Positions 19,493 to 28,600 of a DNA stretch of 51,371 nt are shown here, piece by piece. The notes below the pieces were generated by a model that made no database searches, was not told the origin of the DNA, and saw only the letters and a program-made list of their open reading frames with translations. The position numbers and the translations under genes were made by a program. The first letter of the stretch is position 1, and each line of letters starts with the position of its first letter. This DNA comes from Lachnospiraceae bacterium. Lineage in GTDB: Bacteria > Bacillota > Clostridia > Lachnospirales > Lachnospiraceae. The stretch spans positions 23,782 through 75,152 of the forward strand of contig JAUNDD010000005.1 in NCBI GenBank assembly GCA_030526245.1. The letters are read 5' to 3'.

Positions 19493-21586
19493 TTATTTCT
19501 TCACCCGCACCTTGCATTTGGCCGTATAGACACCGGCCTTCACAGTGATCACCGCCGTCCCCTTACGTCTGGCCCGGATCACGCCTTTGGAAGAAACCGA
19601 AGCCACCGCCGGATTCGACGAGGTGTACTTTACCTTCTTCTTTGTCCCGTATACCGCCGGGGTAAGCCGTAACTTCTTTCCCTTTTTCAGGGAAACCGAA
19701 GAACGGACACCTGCAATGCCCGGTACCGTCACCGTACAGGCAGCTCGTCCGTTTCCGGCCAGCACCGTGATCACCGTTTTTCCCGGCCGCAAAGCCGTCA
19801 CCACGCCCCGGTTGCTGACTTTAGCTACCTTTGCGTCAGAGGAAGTATAACGAATCTTCCCGGCCGGCACGACCGGCGATACCCTGGGCTTCAGCGCGTA
19901 TGTCTTTTTCCTGGCCAGCGTCAGGGCTGCTTTGATCCCGGTGATCTTCGTTTTAACCACCGGCGTATTCCCGGAATTTGACGTACCGCTTCCGGTTCCT
20001 CCCGGTTTCTGATCCGCTCCACCTGTTCCAGGCTTGTCTCCGGTACCGTCACCTTCCGGATCTCCCGGCTGCGGCGGCTGATCCGAAAGGGACTGTACGC
20101 TAAAGGAAAACTGTGCCGCATCTCCGGTCACCGCCAGCCTGAGTCCGGAATCTCCCAGCCCCCAGTCCATTTGAGACAGCGCATAAGCCGTCACTCCGTT
20201 GAGTATTCCGGCCATGCCATCGGGTGTTTTGCCATTATCTGCCGGAAGCACAAATTCCTTCTCTCCCACCTTCAGTTTTTCCCGGATCTGCTGCGCATAG
20301 GTCTGGGCCCAGGCCGCCGCATCCCCGGAACGGACAAAGTACTGATGCTCCAGCGTCGTGGATCTGGTAGTATACCCCGCCGCAGAATAGATGCCCGCGT
20401 GCCCCGGATGGGCAATCGCCATCAGCTCATCCGTCAGGCCGAAATACAGATGCCGCACATCAAAGCTGTAGTACTTCGGATCCGCATCATCCCAGGTGCA
20501 GTCGATCTGCACCCACTTTCCATCCAGCTTTGCCGCATTCCAGGTATGATAATCGGCATCATCCCGGATATCCGTATTGGCAATGCCGGCCGCTGACAGC
20601 AGCTTCATATAGGCATTGGTGTAAGCCTGGCAGGTGCCGAGCCCCCTGGTCAGTGCGCTCTCTGCCGAGGACCAGACGAACGTGCCGTCATACTCCAGCT
20701 GATCCAGCAGCCAGTCATGTAGCCACAGTGCCATCTGATAATCTGAGCCGTCCGTCTGCTCTCTGGCGGTCTTCACCGCCGCAACCGCCCGGTCATTCAC
20801 GCTGGGATAGGCCGGGTCCTCCACCTCGATCTCCATGTCCGCATTGAAGACCTGGTTGACTCCTGTCTCCGTAAATTCCATCACCGAAAAACGGCAGGTG
20901 TAGGTTCCCGAAGCCATCATCGTGAAATCAAAATCAAAGGCTTCACATTTCTGTGTATAGTCCTTCCACTTCCATTTCCGAACGTCCGCCACGGATTCGC
21001 TCCACTTTTCCCCGGGGCTGGAATACATCGGCATCCACATATAAAATTTATAGACTCCGGTTCCGTTTTCCGCCGAAACATGAAAGGTGGTGGGCTGTCC
21101 CAAAACCGGTTCCTCCCATTCCACCACCAGCGTCACGCCCTTCTGGGTGCTGGTGGCCCGATGCGGATACGAGGATGCACTTAGCTGTGTCCCCGCCTGT
21201 TCCGCTCCGGACTCCTCTTCCGTGATCAGATCCGTTAGCTCCCCGTCCCAAAACGGCTCTTCCCGGATCAGATCCGTCAGATCCCCGTCCAAATGCGGCT
21301 CTTCCCGGGTCAGATCCAGCAACTCTCCATCTGAGGCGGTATACTCCTCGATTCCTTCGTCATCAGCCGGATCAATCAGCCGTTCTTCCTCGCAAAGCAC
21401 CTCTTTCAAACTTCCGGACGAATGAACAGCATCCATTTCCTCCGTCATCGCCGACAAAGCCAGTGTCTCTTCTTTTTCCAGGACCTCGTACTCCGCACGG
21501 TCGATCTGAGTCCGCTCTTCTCCGCCAACGCTCATCCCCATCATCAGGATTCCGGCCATCAGGCCAAACCAGGCTCTTTTCTTCAT
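19493..21586 (-). CDS. Secreted transglutaminase-like protein with two Ig-like (Big_2) domains
   Basis: A 697-residue surface protein with a signal peptide (MKKRAWFGLMAGILMMGMSVG), an acidic linker of three related units (about 86-125: ELLDLTREEPHLDGD, DLTDLIREEPFWDGE, ELTDLITEEE), a transglutaminase-like core with Cys319 (GLGTCQAYTNAY), His347 (DYHTWNAAK) and Asp366 (DCTWDD), a Pro/Gly-rich linker, and two C-terminal Big_2 repeats (about 545-615 and 620-697, each with KIRYTSSDAKVAKVS- or KVKYTSSNPAVASVS-like strands). Such proteins are usually proteases or cell-wall enzymes rather than true crosslinkers; the substrate is unknown. A perfect -10 box TATAAT lies at 21642-21647, about 55 bp upstream, without a clear -35. 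Confidence 0.88.
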   Translation of the reverse strand: MKKRAWFGLMAGILMMGMSVGGEERTQIDRAEYEVLEKEETLALSAMTEEMDAVHSSGSLKEVLCEEERLIDPADDEGIEEYTASDGELLDLTREEPHLDGDLTDLIREEPFWDGELTDLITEEESGAEQAGTQLSASSYPHRATSTQKGVTLVVEWEEPVLGQPTTFHVSAENGTGVYKFYMWMPMYSSPGEKWSESVADVRKWKWKDYTQKCEAFDFDFTMMASGTYTCRFSVMEFTETGVNQVFNADMEIEVEDPAYPSVNDRAVAAVKTAREQTDGSDYQMALWLHDWLLDQLEYDGTFVWSSAESALTRGLGTCQAYTNAYMKLLSAAGIANTDIRDDADYHTWNAAKLDGKWVQIDCTWDDADPKYYSFDVRHLYFGLTDELMAIAHPGHAGIYSAAGYTTRSTTLEHQYFVRSGDAAAWAQTYAQQIREKLKVGEKEFVLPADNGKTPDGMAGILNGVTAYALSQMDWGLGDSGLRLAVTGDAAQFSFSVQSLSDQPPQPGDPEGDGTGDKPGTGGADQKPGGTGSGTSNSGNTPVVKTKITGIKAALTLARKKTYALKPRVSPVVPAGKIRYTSSDAKVAKVSNRGVVTALRPGKTVITVLAGNGRAACTVTVPGIAGVRSSVSLKKGKKLRLTPAVYGTKKKVKYTSSNPAVASVSSKGVIRARRKGTAVITVKAGVYTAKCKVRVKK

Positions 21587-21683
21587 ATACCTCTCCCAAT
21601 CATGATCTGCTCTTACGCTGCTTCACAACCATTTTCTGTCTATTATAGCCTGTTCGGTCCGGGAAATCCACTTTTCTTGTAAG

Positions 21684-21746
21684 CCTCGGGATTTTGCCGC
21701 ATACGCGGCCAAACGTCTCGCGGAATCGAACCGCCTGAACTGTAAC
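21684..21746 (+). repeat. Repeat R1, intact copy
   Basis: A 63-bp copy from CCTCGGG to CTGTAAC with hairpin TTTGCCGC-atac-GCGGCCAAA. It lies in the 322-bp space between the tsf terminator and the transglutaminase-like gene, next to a direct 15-bp duplication GCGCAGCCATATGA (21805-21832). Confidence 0.85.
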
Positions 21747-21836
21747 CTTTTCTTACGGAGCATGTCCAAAGCCATCTCCAACGAGCGTTCCTCTGGTGGC
21801 TCGGCGCAGCCATATGAGGCGCAGCCATATGAATCG

Positions 21837-21860
21837 AAAAGGAGAGCGTTTCCGCTCTCC
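21837..21860 (-). terminator. Terminator of rpsB-tsf
   Basis: On the minus strand a perfect GGAGAGCG-gaaa-CGCTCTCC stem-loop is followed by TTTTC, about 50 bp past the tsf stop codon. Confidence 0.9.
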
Positions 21861-21908
21861 CTTTCATTAAACCCGAAACACTTCCGGGAATGGTTCTGTT
21901 TGGAAAAA

Positions 21909-23024
21909 TTACTTTCCAGCCATCTGTGCAGCAACCTCTGCAGCGAAGTCTTCCTGCTTCTTCTCGATACCTTCACCGGTCTCGAAACGAACGAAGCCCT
22001 TGATGGTGATGTTAGCGCCGTTTGCCTTAGCAACCTGTGCAACATACTGACCAACGGTGGTCTTGCTGTCCTCAGCTCTTACGTACGGCTGGCTCAGCAG
22101 GCAAACTTCCTTCATCTGCTTCTTGATACGTCCGTCTACAGCGCCCATGAAGATCTTGTTGCCTTCGATGTTTGCTCTGTCAGCAACAGCAAGCTGTGCC
22201 AGCTGCGGCTTTGCTTCCTTGGACAGGAAGTTGAATACGAACTGGAAGTTGCTCTTCTTCTCTTCGAACATAGCGATGTCTTCGTCGCTCCAAACCTTCT
22301 CGTTGATAGCGGTCTCGATCAGCTTGTTCAGGATCGGCTTCGGAAGGGTATCCGGGCTGTTCAGGCTGGAGGAGATGATGATCTCCTTCTCCTTTGCGAT
22401 GTACTCGTCGCTGATCTCTGCCTCAGAGGTGTACTCCGGCTTCATAGCTGCAACCTGCATAGCAATGTTCTTAGCCATGTCCTTGATCTCATCGTTCACA
22501 ACGTCGGTTACAACGTCAAGCAGAACGCCGATCTTGCCGCCCATATGGGTGTAGCATGCAACAAAACCGTTGTCTTCCTGCAGCTGAGTGAAACGACGGA
22601 TGTTCATGTTCTCGCCGATCACAGCTACCATGCCAGCCAGAGCTTCCTTAACGGTCACGCTGGTATCGAACTTCCACGGCTCAGCCAGGAATGCATCGAT
22701 ATCTGCTGCGCCGGTCTCCATAGCCTGCTCAGCAACCTGTGCAACGTAGTTCTGGAACTTTTCGTTCTTAGCAACGAAGTCAGTCTCCGCATTAACCTCT
22801 ACAGCGACAGCCTTCTTGCCATCCTCAGAAACGAGAACCTTAGCCAGACCTTCAGCTGCGATACGGCTTGCCTTCTTCTGAGCGGTAGCCAGACCCTTTT
22901 CTCTCAGCCATTCAACGGCCTTGTCCATATCACCCTCGGTAGCGGTCAGGGCCTTCTTGCAGTCCATCATACCGGAACCGGTAACTTCTCTTAACTCTTT
23001 TACCATTGCTGCTGTAATTGCCAT
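21909..23024 (-). CDS. tsf: Elongation factor Ts, with C-terminal-domain insertion
   Basis: A 371-residue guanine-nucleotide exchange factor for EF-Tu. The N-terminal module (MAITAAMVKELREVTGSGMMDCKKAL), the core VNAETDFVAKNEKF and the C-terminal GFVRFETGEGIEKKQEDFAAEV are all standard. Most bacterial EF-Ts proteins are about 280-310 residues. The extra length here is an insertion of roughly 60 residues between the EIIISSSLN and GRIKKQMKEVCLL segments, containing NKLIETAINEKVWSDEDIA and FVFNFLSKEAKPQLAQL. The start at 23024 is backed by TAGGAGATAGAA; the upstream extension from 23153 is not coding. It follows rpsB in the usual order, 223 bp apart. Confidence 0.95.
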   Translation of the reverse strand: MAITAAMVKELREVTGSGMMDCKKALTATEGDMDKAVEWLREKGLATAQKKASRIAAEGLAKVLVSEDGKKAVAVEVNAETDFVAKNEKFQNYVAQVAEQAMETGAADIDAFLAEPWKFDTSVTVKEALAGMVAVIGENMNIRRFTQLQEDNGFVACYTHMGGKIGVLLDVVTDVVNDEIKDMAKNIAMQVAAMKPEYTSEAEISDEYIAKEKEIIISSSLNSPDTLPKPILNKLIETAINEKVWSDEDIAMFEEKKSNFQFVFNFLSKEAKPQLAQLAVADRANIEGNKIFMGAVDGRIKKQMKEVCLLSQPYVRAEDSKTTVGQYVAQVAKANGANITIKGFVRFETGEGIEKKQEDFAAEVAAQMAGK

Positions 23025-23173
23025 GATTCTATCTCCTATCTTGTCCGCTTCATGCGGACGGATCATTGCAGTCCGGCTTAAAAGGATCCGGCCCTGCAGA
23101 CAATACGTTGCGCCGCCCCGTCCCGCTCCGTCAAAAAGCAAGGGAACGATCACAACAACAACACTTATGTGAA

Positions 23174-23235
23174 TGAGGCCCCATCTTCATGCGGCCTCAC
23201 TCAATACCAGCCCTGCAAGGCAATGCATGCCTTGC
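23174..23235 (-). promoter_or_regulatory. Two hairpins between rpsB and tsf
   Basis: GCAAGGC / GCCTTGC (23215-23235) and TGAGGCC / GGCCTCA (23174-23199) lie in the transcript between the rpsB stop and the tsf start. No T-run follows, so they look like processing or stability elements rather than terminators. Confidence 0.5.
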
Positions 23236-23247
23236 AAGCCGGAATAA

Positions 23248-24003
23248 TTACTCAGCGTCGATGACAGCCTCTACCGGAACCTCGTCAACGAACTCGCCCG
23301 GAACAGCCTGTGCAGCCTCAAGGCCCTGCTTAGCTTCGATAACAGCGTCAGCCATCTTGGAAACGATCAGCTTAACAGCACGGATCGCATCGTCGTTACC
23401 CGGGATTACGTAATCCAGCTCTTCCGGATCGCAGTTGGTGTCGCAGATACCGATCAGCTTGATGCCCAGAGCATGTGCTTCCTGAACGCAGATCTTTTCC
23501 TTCTTCGGGTCGATTACGAAGATAGCATCCGGGATCTTCTTCATTTCCTTGATACCGCCAAGGTTCTTCTGCAGCTTCTCCAGCTCCTTCTTCAGAGCGA
23601 TAACTTCCTTCTTCGGAAGTACAGCGAAGGTTCCGTCTTCCTGCATGGTCTCGATCTCTTTCAGTCTCTTGATACGGGACTGGATGGTCTTGAAGTTGGT
23701 CAGCATACCACCAAGCCATCTCTCGTTTACGAAGTACATGCCGCAACGCTCTGCCTCAGCAGCAACAGCGTCCTGAGCCTGCTTCTTGGTACCAACGAAC
23801 AGGATGGTGCCGCCGTCAGCTACGATATCAGCTACAGCCTTGTAAGCATCGTCTACCATGCCAACAGACTTCTGCAGGTCGATGATGTAGATACCGTTTC
23901 TCTCGGTGTAGATGTACGGCTTCATTTTCGGGTTCCATCTTCTGGTCTGATGTCCGAAATGAACACCTGCTTCAAGTAACTGCTTCATTGAAATAACGCT
24001 CAT
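23248..24003 (-). CDS. rpsB: 30S ribosomal protein S2
   Basis: A 251-residue ribosomal protein with the family start [31 protein letters not shown] and the signature [16 protein letters not shown] near the C-terminus. It is the first gene of the conserved rpsB-tsf operon. The leader upstream is about 135 nt long and starts at a promoter at 24144-24173; S2 is known in other bacteria to control its own operon through the leader, which would fit but is not shown here. Confidence 0.99.
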   Translation of the reverse strand: MSVISMKQLLEAGVHFGHQTRRWNPKMKPYIYTERNGIYIIDLQKSVGMVDDAYKAVADIVADGGTILFVGTKKQAQDAVAAEAERCGMYFVNERWLGGMLTNFKTIQSRIKRLKEIETMQEDGTFAVLPKKEVIALKKELEKLQKNLGGIKEMKKIPDAIFVIDPKKEKICVQEAHALGIKLIGICDTNCDPEELDYVIPGNDDAIRAVKLIVSKMADAVIEAKQGLEAAQAVPGEFVDEVPVEAVIDAE

Positions 24004-24143
24004 GTCTTTTCTCCTTTTGGTTTTTTCTTACGTAAACCGCCGTCTCCTCCGACCTGCGCCGATCCGGTCTAAACCTGCTCTGACCACAGGCACCGTGGCG
24101 GAAACACATGAGTTTACGCGATAATGTAATTTACAACTCGTAA

Positions 24144-24173
24144 AATATAACACAAGGGCCTGCGATAACGCAA
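24144..24173 (-). promoter_or_regulatory. Probable rpsB promoter overlapping a terminator hairpin
   Basis: On the minus strand TTGCGT (24168-24173), an 18-bp spacer and an extended -10 TGTTATATT (core 24144-24149). The -35 box sits inside a GGGC..TGCG / CGCA..GCCC hairpin (24156-24177), which could also end transcripts of the ABC operon and, with TTTTTT on the plus strand, plus-strand transcripts. Confidence 0.5.
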
Positions 24174-24212
24174 GCCCTTTTTTCATCTCATAAAAAATCT
24201 TCGGTTACAGCT

Positions 24213-24275
24213 GTTACAGTTCAGGCAGTTCGATTCCGCGAGGTGTTTTTCCGCGTATGCGGCAAAATCCCGAGG
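24213..24275 (-). repeat. Repeat R1, intact copy (reverse orientation)
   Basis: A 63-bp copy in opposite orientation to those at 15888 and 21684. On the minus strand it runs from CCTCGGG through TTTTGCCGC-atac-GCGGAAAAA and CCTCGCGGAATCGAAC to CTGAACTGTAAC. It lies 60 bp past the 3' end of the ABC permease gene. Confidence 0.85.
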
Positions 24276-24335
24276 GCTGCAGGCCGCCCGCTGCTATCCA
24301 CCAGGCGAACGGTCAGATCCGGCTCTGCATTCTCC

Positions 24336-25586
24336 TTATTCTCTGCGCAGCGCCTCAATGGGATCCAGGTTGGCCGCCTGCACCGAAGGCAGGAAACCGA
24401 AGACGATGCCGATGATCATGGAAAAGACCACTGCGATCACCGCCGCCGGCACATTGATGCCCACCGGCAGTCCCGTAATGGAATGGATCACATTGGCCGC
24501 CCCGATGCCGCAGGCCACTCCCAAAAAGCCTCCCAGAGAGGTCAGCACCGCCGCCTCCGTCAGGAACTGGGCCAGAATGGTCTTCTTCCGGGCGCCGATG
24601 GCCTTTTTCAGACCGATCTCCGCCGTTCTCTCGGTGACGGATACCAGCATGATGTTCATGACACCGATACCGCCTACCAGCAGGGAGATGCCGGCGATCC
24701 AGATCAGCTGCTGATTGGTGGCATTCTTGGCCTTCTGCAGCTGCTTGGCCTGCTGTACCAGGTCCTGGGCCTCATATTTGATGTCACTGCTCTGCGGCAC
24801 CATCTCATTGAGCAGGTCCGCCGTCTTCTTACCGGCCTTGATCATGGTGTCCGTACTGGTCGCCCGCACCGTCACATTCTCCGGCTCGTCGTAGTTGTAG
24901 ATGACCGGCCAGGTGGCTTTCGGCACAAAGATCAGGCCGTTGCTGGTATCCTGATAGATACTGTAATCCTCGATGCTCTCGATCATGACCTCCGAGGACT
25001 GTTTGGTTACGATCCCCACGACGGTAAACGGAGCCTTCGAGATCTCCACGGTCTTACCCAGCGGGTTCTCATCCTTGAACAGTGTCAGCGCCGCCACATC
25101 GTCCAGGATCAGCACCGGCCGGAAATTCTCATAGTCCATGGGCAGAAAGCTCCGGCCGGACTTGAGGGTCAGGCCGCAGGTGGAAAAGTAATTCTCATCC
25201 ACACCGCTGATATGCAGGTCCTGAATGCCCTGGTTCTTATAGTAGACACCTTCGGAGATATTGCGGGTGGTGTAGGCCGTCACCGACTCCACCTCGTCCA
25301 GATCAGCGATCTTTTTCAGAACGGCATCACTGACCTGGGGAATCCCCGCCGGGATCGAGGAGGAATCGTAGATCGTATACTCGTAGCCACCCTCACTGAG
25401 CCGCACCTTGACGGTGTTGTTACCGGCACCGATCAGATTGGCCTGGATCTTATCATTACTGCCCTGGATCGTAGAGACAATGGCGATGATAGCGGCGATA
25501 CCGATGATAATGCCCAGCATCGTCAGAAACGAGCGCATCTTATGGGACCAGATGCCCTTAAATGCCTGCCTTATATTTTCAAGCAA
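24336..25586 (-). CDS. MacB/FtsX-type ABC transporter permease
   Basis: A 416-residue membrane protein with the MacB architecture: a first transmembrane helix at about 18-40 (SFLTMLGIIIGIAAIIAIVS), a long extracytoplasmic MacB_PCD domain (about 45-275), and three C-terminal helices in the FtsX domain (IWIAGISLLVGGIGVMNIMLVSV, then ERTAEIGLKKAIGARKKTIL, and the end FGFLPSVQAANLDPIEALRRE). Such permeases work as mechanotransmission pumps rather than classic channels and typically export peptides or lipids. It is the last gene of a four-gene minus-strand operon (adaptor, ATPase, large adaptor, permease), 17 bp after the large adaptor. Substrate unknown. Confidence 0.93.
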   Translation of the reverse strand: MLENIRQAFKGIWSHKMRSFLTMLGIIIGIAAIIAIVSTIQGSNDKIQANLIGAGNNTVKVRLSEGGYEYTIYDSSSIPAGIPQVSDAVLKKIADLDEVESVTAYTTRNISEGVYYKNQGIQDLHISGVDENYFSTCGLTLKSGRSFLPMDYENFRPVLILDDVAALTLFKDENPLGKTVEISKAPFTVVGIVTKQSSEVMIESIEDYSIYQDTSNGLIFVPKATWPVIYNYDEPENVTVRATSTDTMIKAGKKTADLLNEMVPQSSDIKYEAQDLVQQAKQLQKAKNATNQQLIWIAGISLLVGGIGVMNIMLVSVTERTAEIGLKKAIGARKKTILAQFLTEAAVLTSLGGFLGVACGIGAANVIHSITGLPVGINVPAAVIAVVFSMIIGIVFGFLPSVQAANLDPIEALRRE

Positions 25587-25603
25587 TGCTCTTTCCCCTT
25601 TCT

Positions 25604-28600
25604 CTATTCGTAATACTCTTCATACAGACTGTCCGCATCCACGGTTCTGGCTCCCTCCACCACAGCCGTGCCGTAGGGGAAGGCGATCATGGCATTCTGG
25701 CTCAGTCCGCCCAGGATCTCGATGCTTCCGTAGGATTTCGATCCGGTCCTGACGTACTGCTGTGTCAGCAGACCGTCCTTGCCCTTGACAAACACATAGG
25801 GGCGTCCGGACACATCCGTCCGCACCATCATATCCGAAATGTAAAAGCCCTTGCTCTGATCGGATTTCTGGATCTTCATGGACGCGGAGCTTTCAATGAT
25901 ATCCTCCGAATCCTCGATATAGGCATAGAACGGATACTTGGACACATTCGAATTACCGGCATCCATGCCCCAGCCCCAGAAGCCGAAGCTGTCATCGCTG
26001 CCGTCCTTGGGGTACTCGGAGATCTCCGTGATCTTTGCCGTAAAGCTGACGCCGTTGTCATCACAGGTTCCCGTGACCACATCGCCCACCTTGACGGTAT
26101 CCAGCTCCAGCTCACCGACGCTGCCCACGGCATACATGCCGGCATCACCGGTCACCGTGATAAAGGCATCATCCAGTCCACCTTCATTCTCCGATCCGGC
26201 CTCCTTGACCACGCCGGCGATGGTGGCCTTCACGGTCTCCTTCTCCAGCTTGCGGTCATACTGCCGAAGCTTCAGCTCGCTCTCCCGCAGCTGCAGCTTG
26301 TATTCCGCAATGGCCTCCTCAGCCACACGGATCGCTGCCTCATATTCCTCTTTCGAGAAGCCGCTGCCGGCATCCCCGTCATCACCATCGTAGCCGTCAC
26401 CGCCATCCGGGTTTGGCTCCGTGGGCCGCTCGGTCTCGTCCTCGATCAGAAGCTCCTGCAGAAGCTGACGGACGAGCCGGGACAGGGATCCTTCCGGGAC
26501 CAGAGACGCTGCATCCTTTTCCAGATTCGCATCGGAGCCCGCATAGGGCGCCAGTGCTTTCACATAGTCTGCGGACAGCTGTCCCATCGCCTCGGAAGAC
26601 ATATAGGCACTCAGCCTGTCCTTCAGGCTTACACCGCCGGCTCCGTTCCAGTTGACATCAAATTTATAATAGGCGTCCACCGCGTCCCCGATCTGACCCT
26701 GCAGATTTTTCAGTGCAACTCCGCTCAGCACCCCACCGCCGGCGTCTGTCGCCGCCTGCACGCAGGCCTGCAGCGTATTCATGCGGCTTACCACATTGTA
26801 AAAGCAGACATTCGCATAGCCCCGGTACAGGGAGGTGATCATCTCCGATGCCGTCACCGGATCACCGGTATCCCGGGTGGATTCCTCCATGCTTTCCACC
26901 TCGCGAACCACTTCGTCACGGAGGAGGTAGATTCCCTCCAGGCGTTCGTTTTTCAGCACATCCTCCGCAAAACGCACCGCTGTGCCGTTCTCCTCGGAAG
27001 GAAGGCCCGCCAGACTCGTCTGATAAATGCTCAGCGCCGTATCGATGTCCGCCTGCTTCAGCTGGGACGGATCCTCCGAATAGCCGGAGCGCAGGTAAGA
27101 TTCCATCAGCAGGAACTTGTAGATCTCCCGCTGCAGACTCGTCTCGGCTCCGCTTTCACCGGGATTCTCCCCCGGAAGCGGCAGTGTTTCCTCGACGCTC
27201 GGATCCTCGATCAGATCCTCTGTCTCCCCGGGCCATTCGTCTCCCGAATCCACGATCTCGCCGCCGGGCACCTCTGTATCCGATCCGTTTCCGCCATTAT
27301 CGGGATCGATCAGGTCTTCACCGCCGATGTCCTCACCGGGCTCCGTCCCCTGATCCGGGTCAGCTTCACCCTTCCCATCCGCCGGGGACCGGGACGGATC
27401 TGCTCCCGGGATATCTCCGGTTTCTGCCTGGGGATCCGTCCCGTCACCCGCCATATTCTGAGGTGCCAGGTCATCACCCGCCGGCTCCGATCCGCTCTCA
27501 GCTTCCGCCGACTCCTGATACCGCGTCCACGCGTTCTCTTCTTCGGATGAGTTCGGCAGCTTCGTGCTTTCGATCTGCAGCACGCGCCGCAGTCCCTTCG
27601 TGATGCTCTCTTCCTCTTCCAGTTCAAGAGCCTTTTCGATGGCTTCCTGGTAGGACGCATCCATCCGGTCGATCTGTGCACGGACCGCTTCCTTTCGCTC
27701 CGCCTTGTCCTCACCGCTGACCAGCAGCATCCGTTTTTCCAACACCTGCTGAATACGGAACCAGTTGACCTTGAAACGGTAATAGGAATCCAGCAACGCC
27801 GCCGCAGCCTCTTCCGACACCGCCCCTTCGTCGTTGGCCGCTTCTTCCTTCACTCTTTCGATCTGCTCCAGCAGATCATAATAGCAGACATTGGCAAAGG
27901 CCCGGTACAGCGTGATCTGGGTCTCTGCCGAAGAGACACCGTCCGTCCGGCCTTCCTCCCGGGCCTGGTTTTCCAGACGGGACAGCAGCCCAAGCACAGC
28001 CGGGGACAGCATATAGTCCGGTTCCCGGCGCTCCTGCCCCGTCAGATCCCCGAACACCTCCAGGGTCCCCTCCGCCTCCAGCGGAGTCGCCGCCAGCGTC
28101 TGCGTAAACAGGCCCAGTGCCTCCTCCAGCAGCTTCGGCTCCATGGCCGTTTCCTGCCTGCGGGCTGCCGCGATATCTCGTTCCAGCTGCATAAACCGGG
28201 TCATGGCATCCAGCAGCACCTGGTCATCCACCCCATCGGCATTGCCTGCAGCTTCCGCCCTCTGACTGCCTTCGCCCCGGTAGCTGTCATATTTTTCCAG
28301 CTCCTCGACCCCGGCCATCTCAGCCGCTGCCTCATCGTCCTCCTCTTCGATCAGCCCATCCCCGGACATCTCGTCCGTAATCAGACCATCCGCCGCCTCT
28401 TCACTGCCGGGATCCTCGATCAGTTCTTCGGCCTCCAGCGGCAGGTCCGCGCTTCCGGTCAGCTCTGCATCGTCATCCTCCGCCTCATCCACCTGAGCCG
28501 GTTCCTCATAGGCGGCATTGGGATTGCTTTTCAGCTTGGCCAGCGCCTTTTCCTGTTTTTTCAGATTGATCTCCAGCTGCTGCCGCCGCAGATCCTCCCG

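Noticed and set aside
21756-21836. Tandem copies of a GCGCAGCCATATGA unit (21805-21832) as a CRISPR or larger repeat
   Set aside because: There are only two adjacent copies of about 15 bp, with no spacer structure.
24213-24275. R1 as a decayed tRNA
   Set aside because: One part resembles a T-arm (GTTCGATTCC), but no anticodon arm or acceptor pairing can be built around it.
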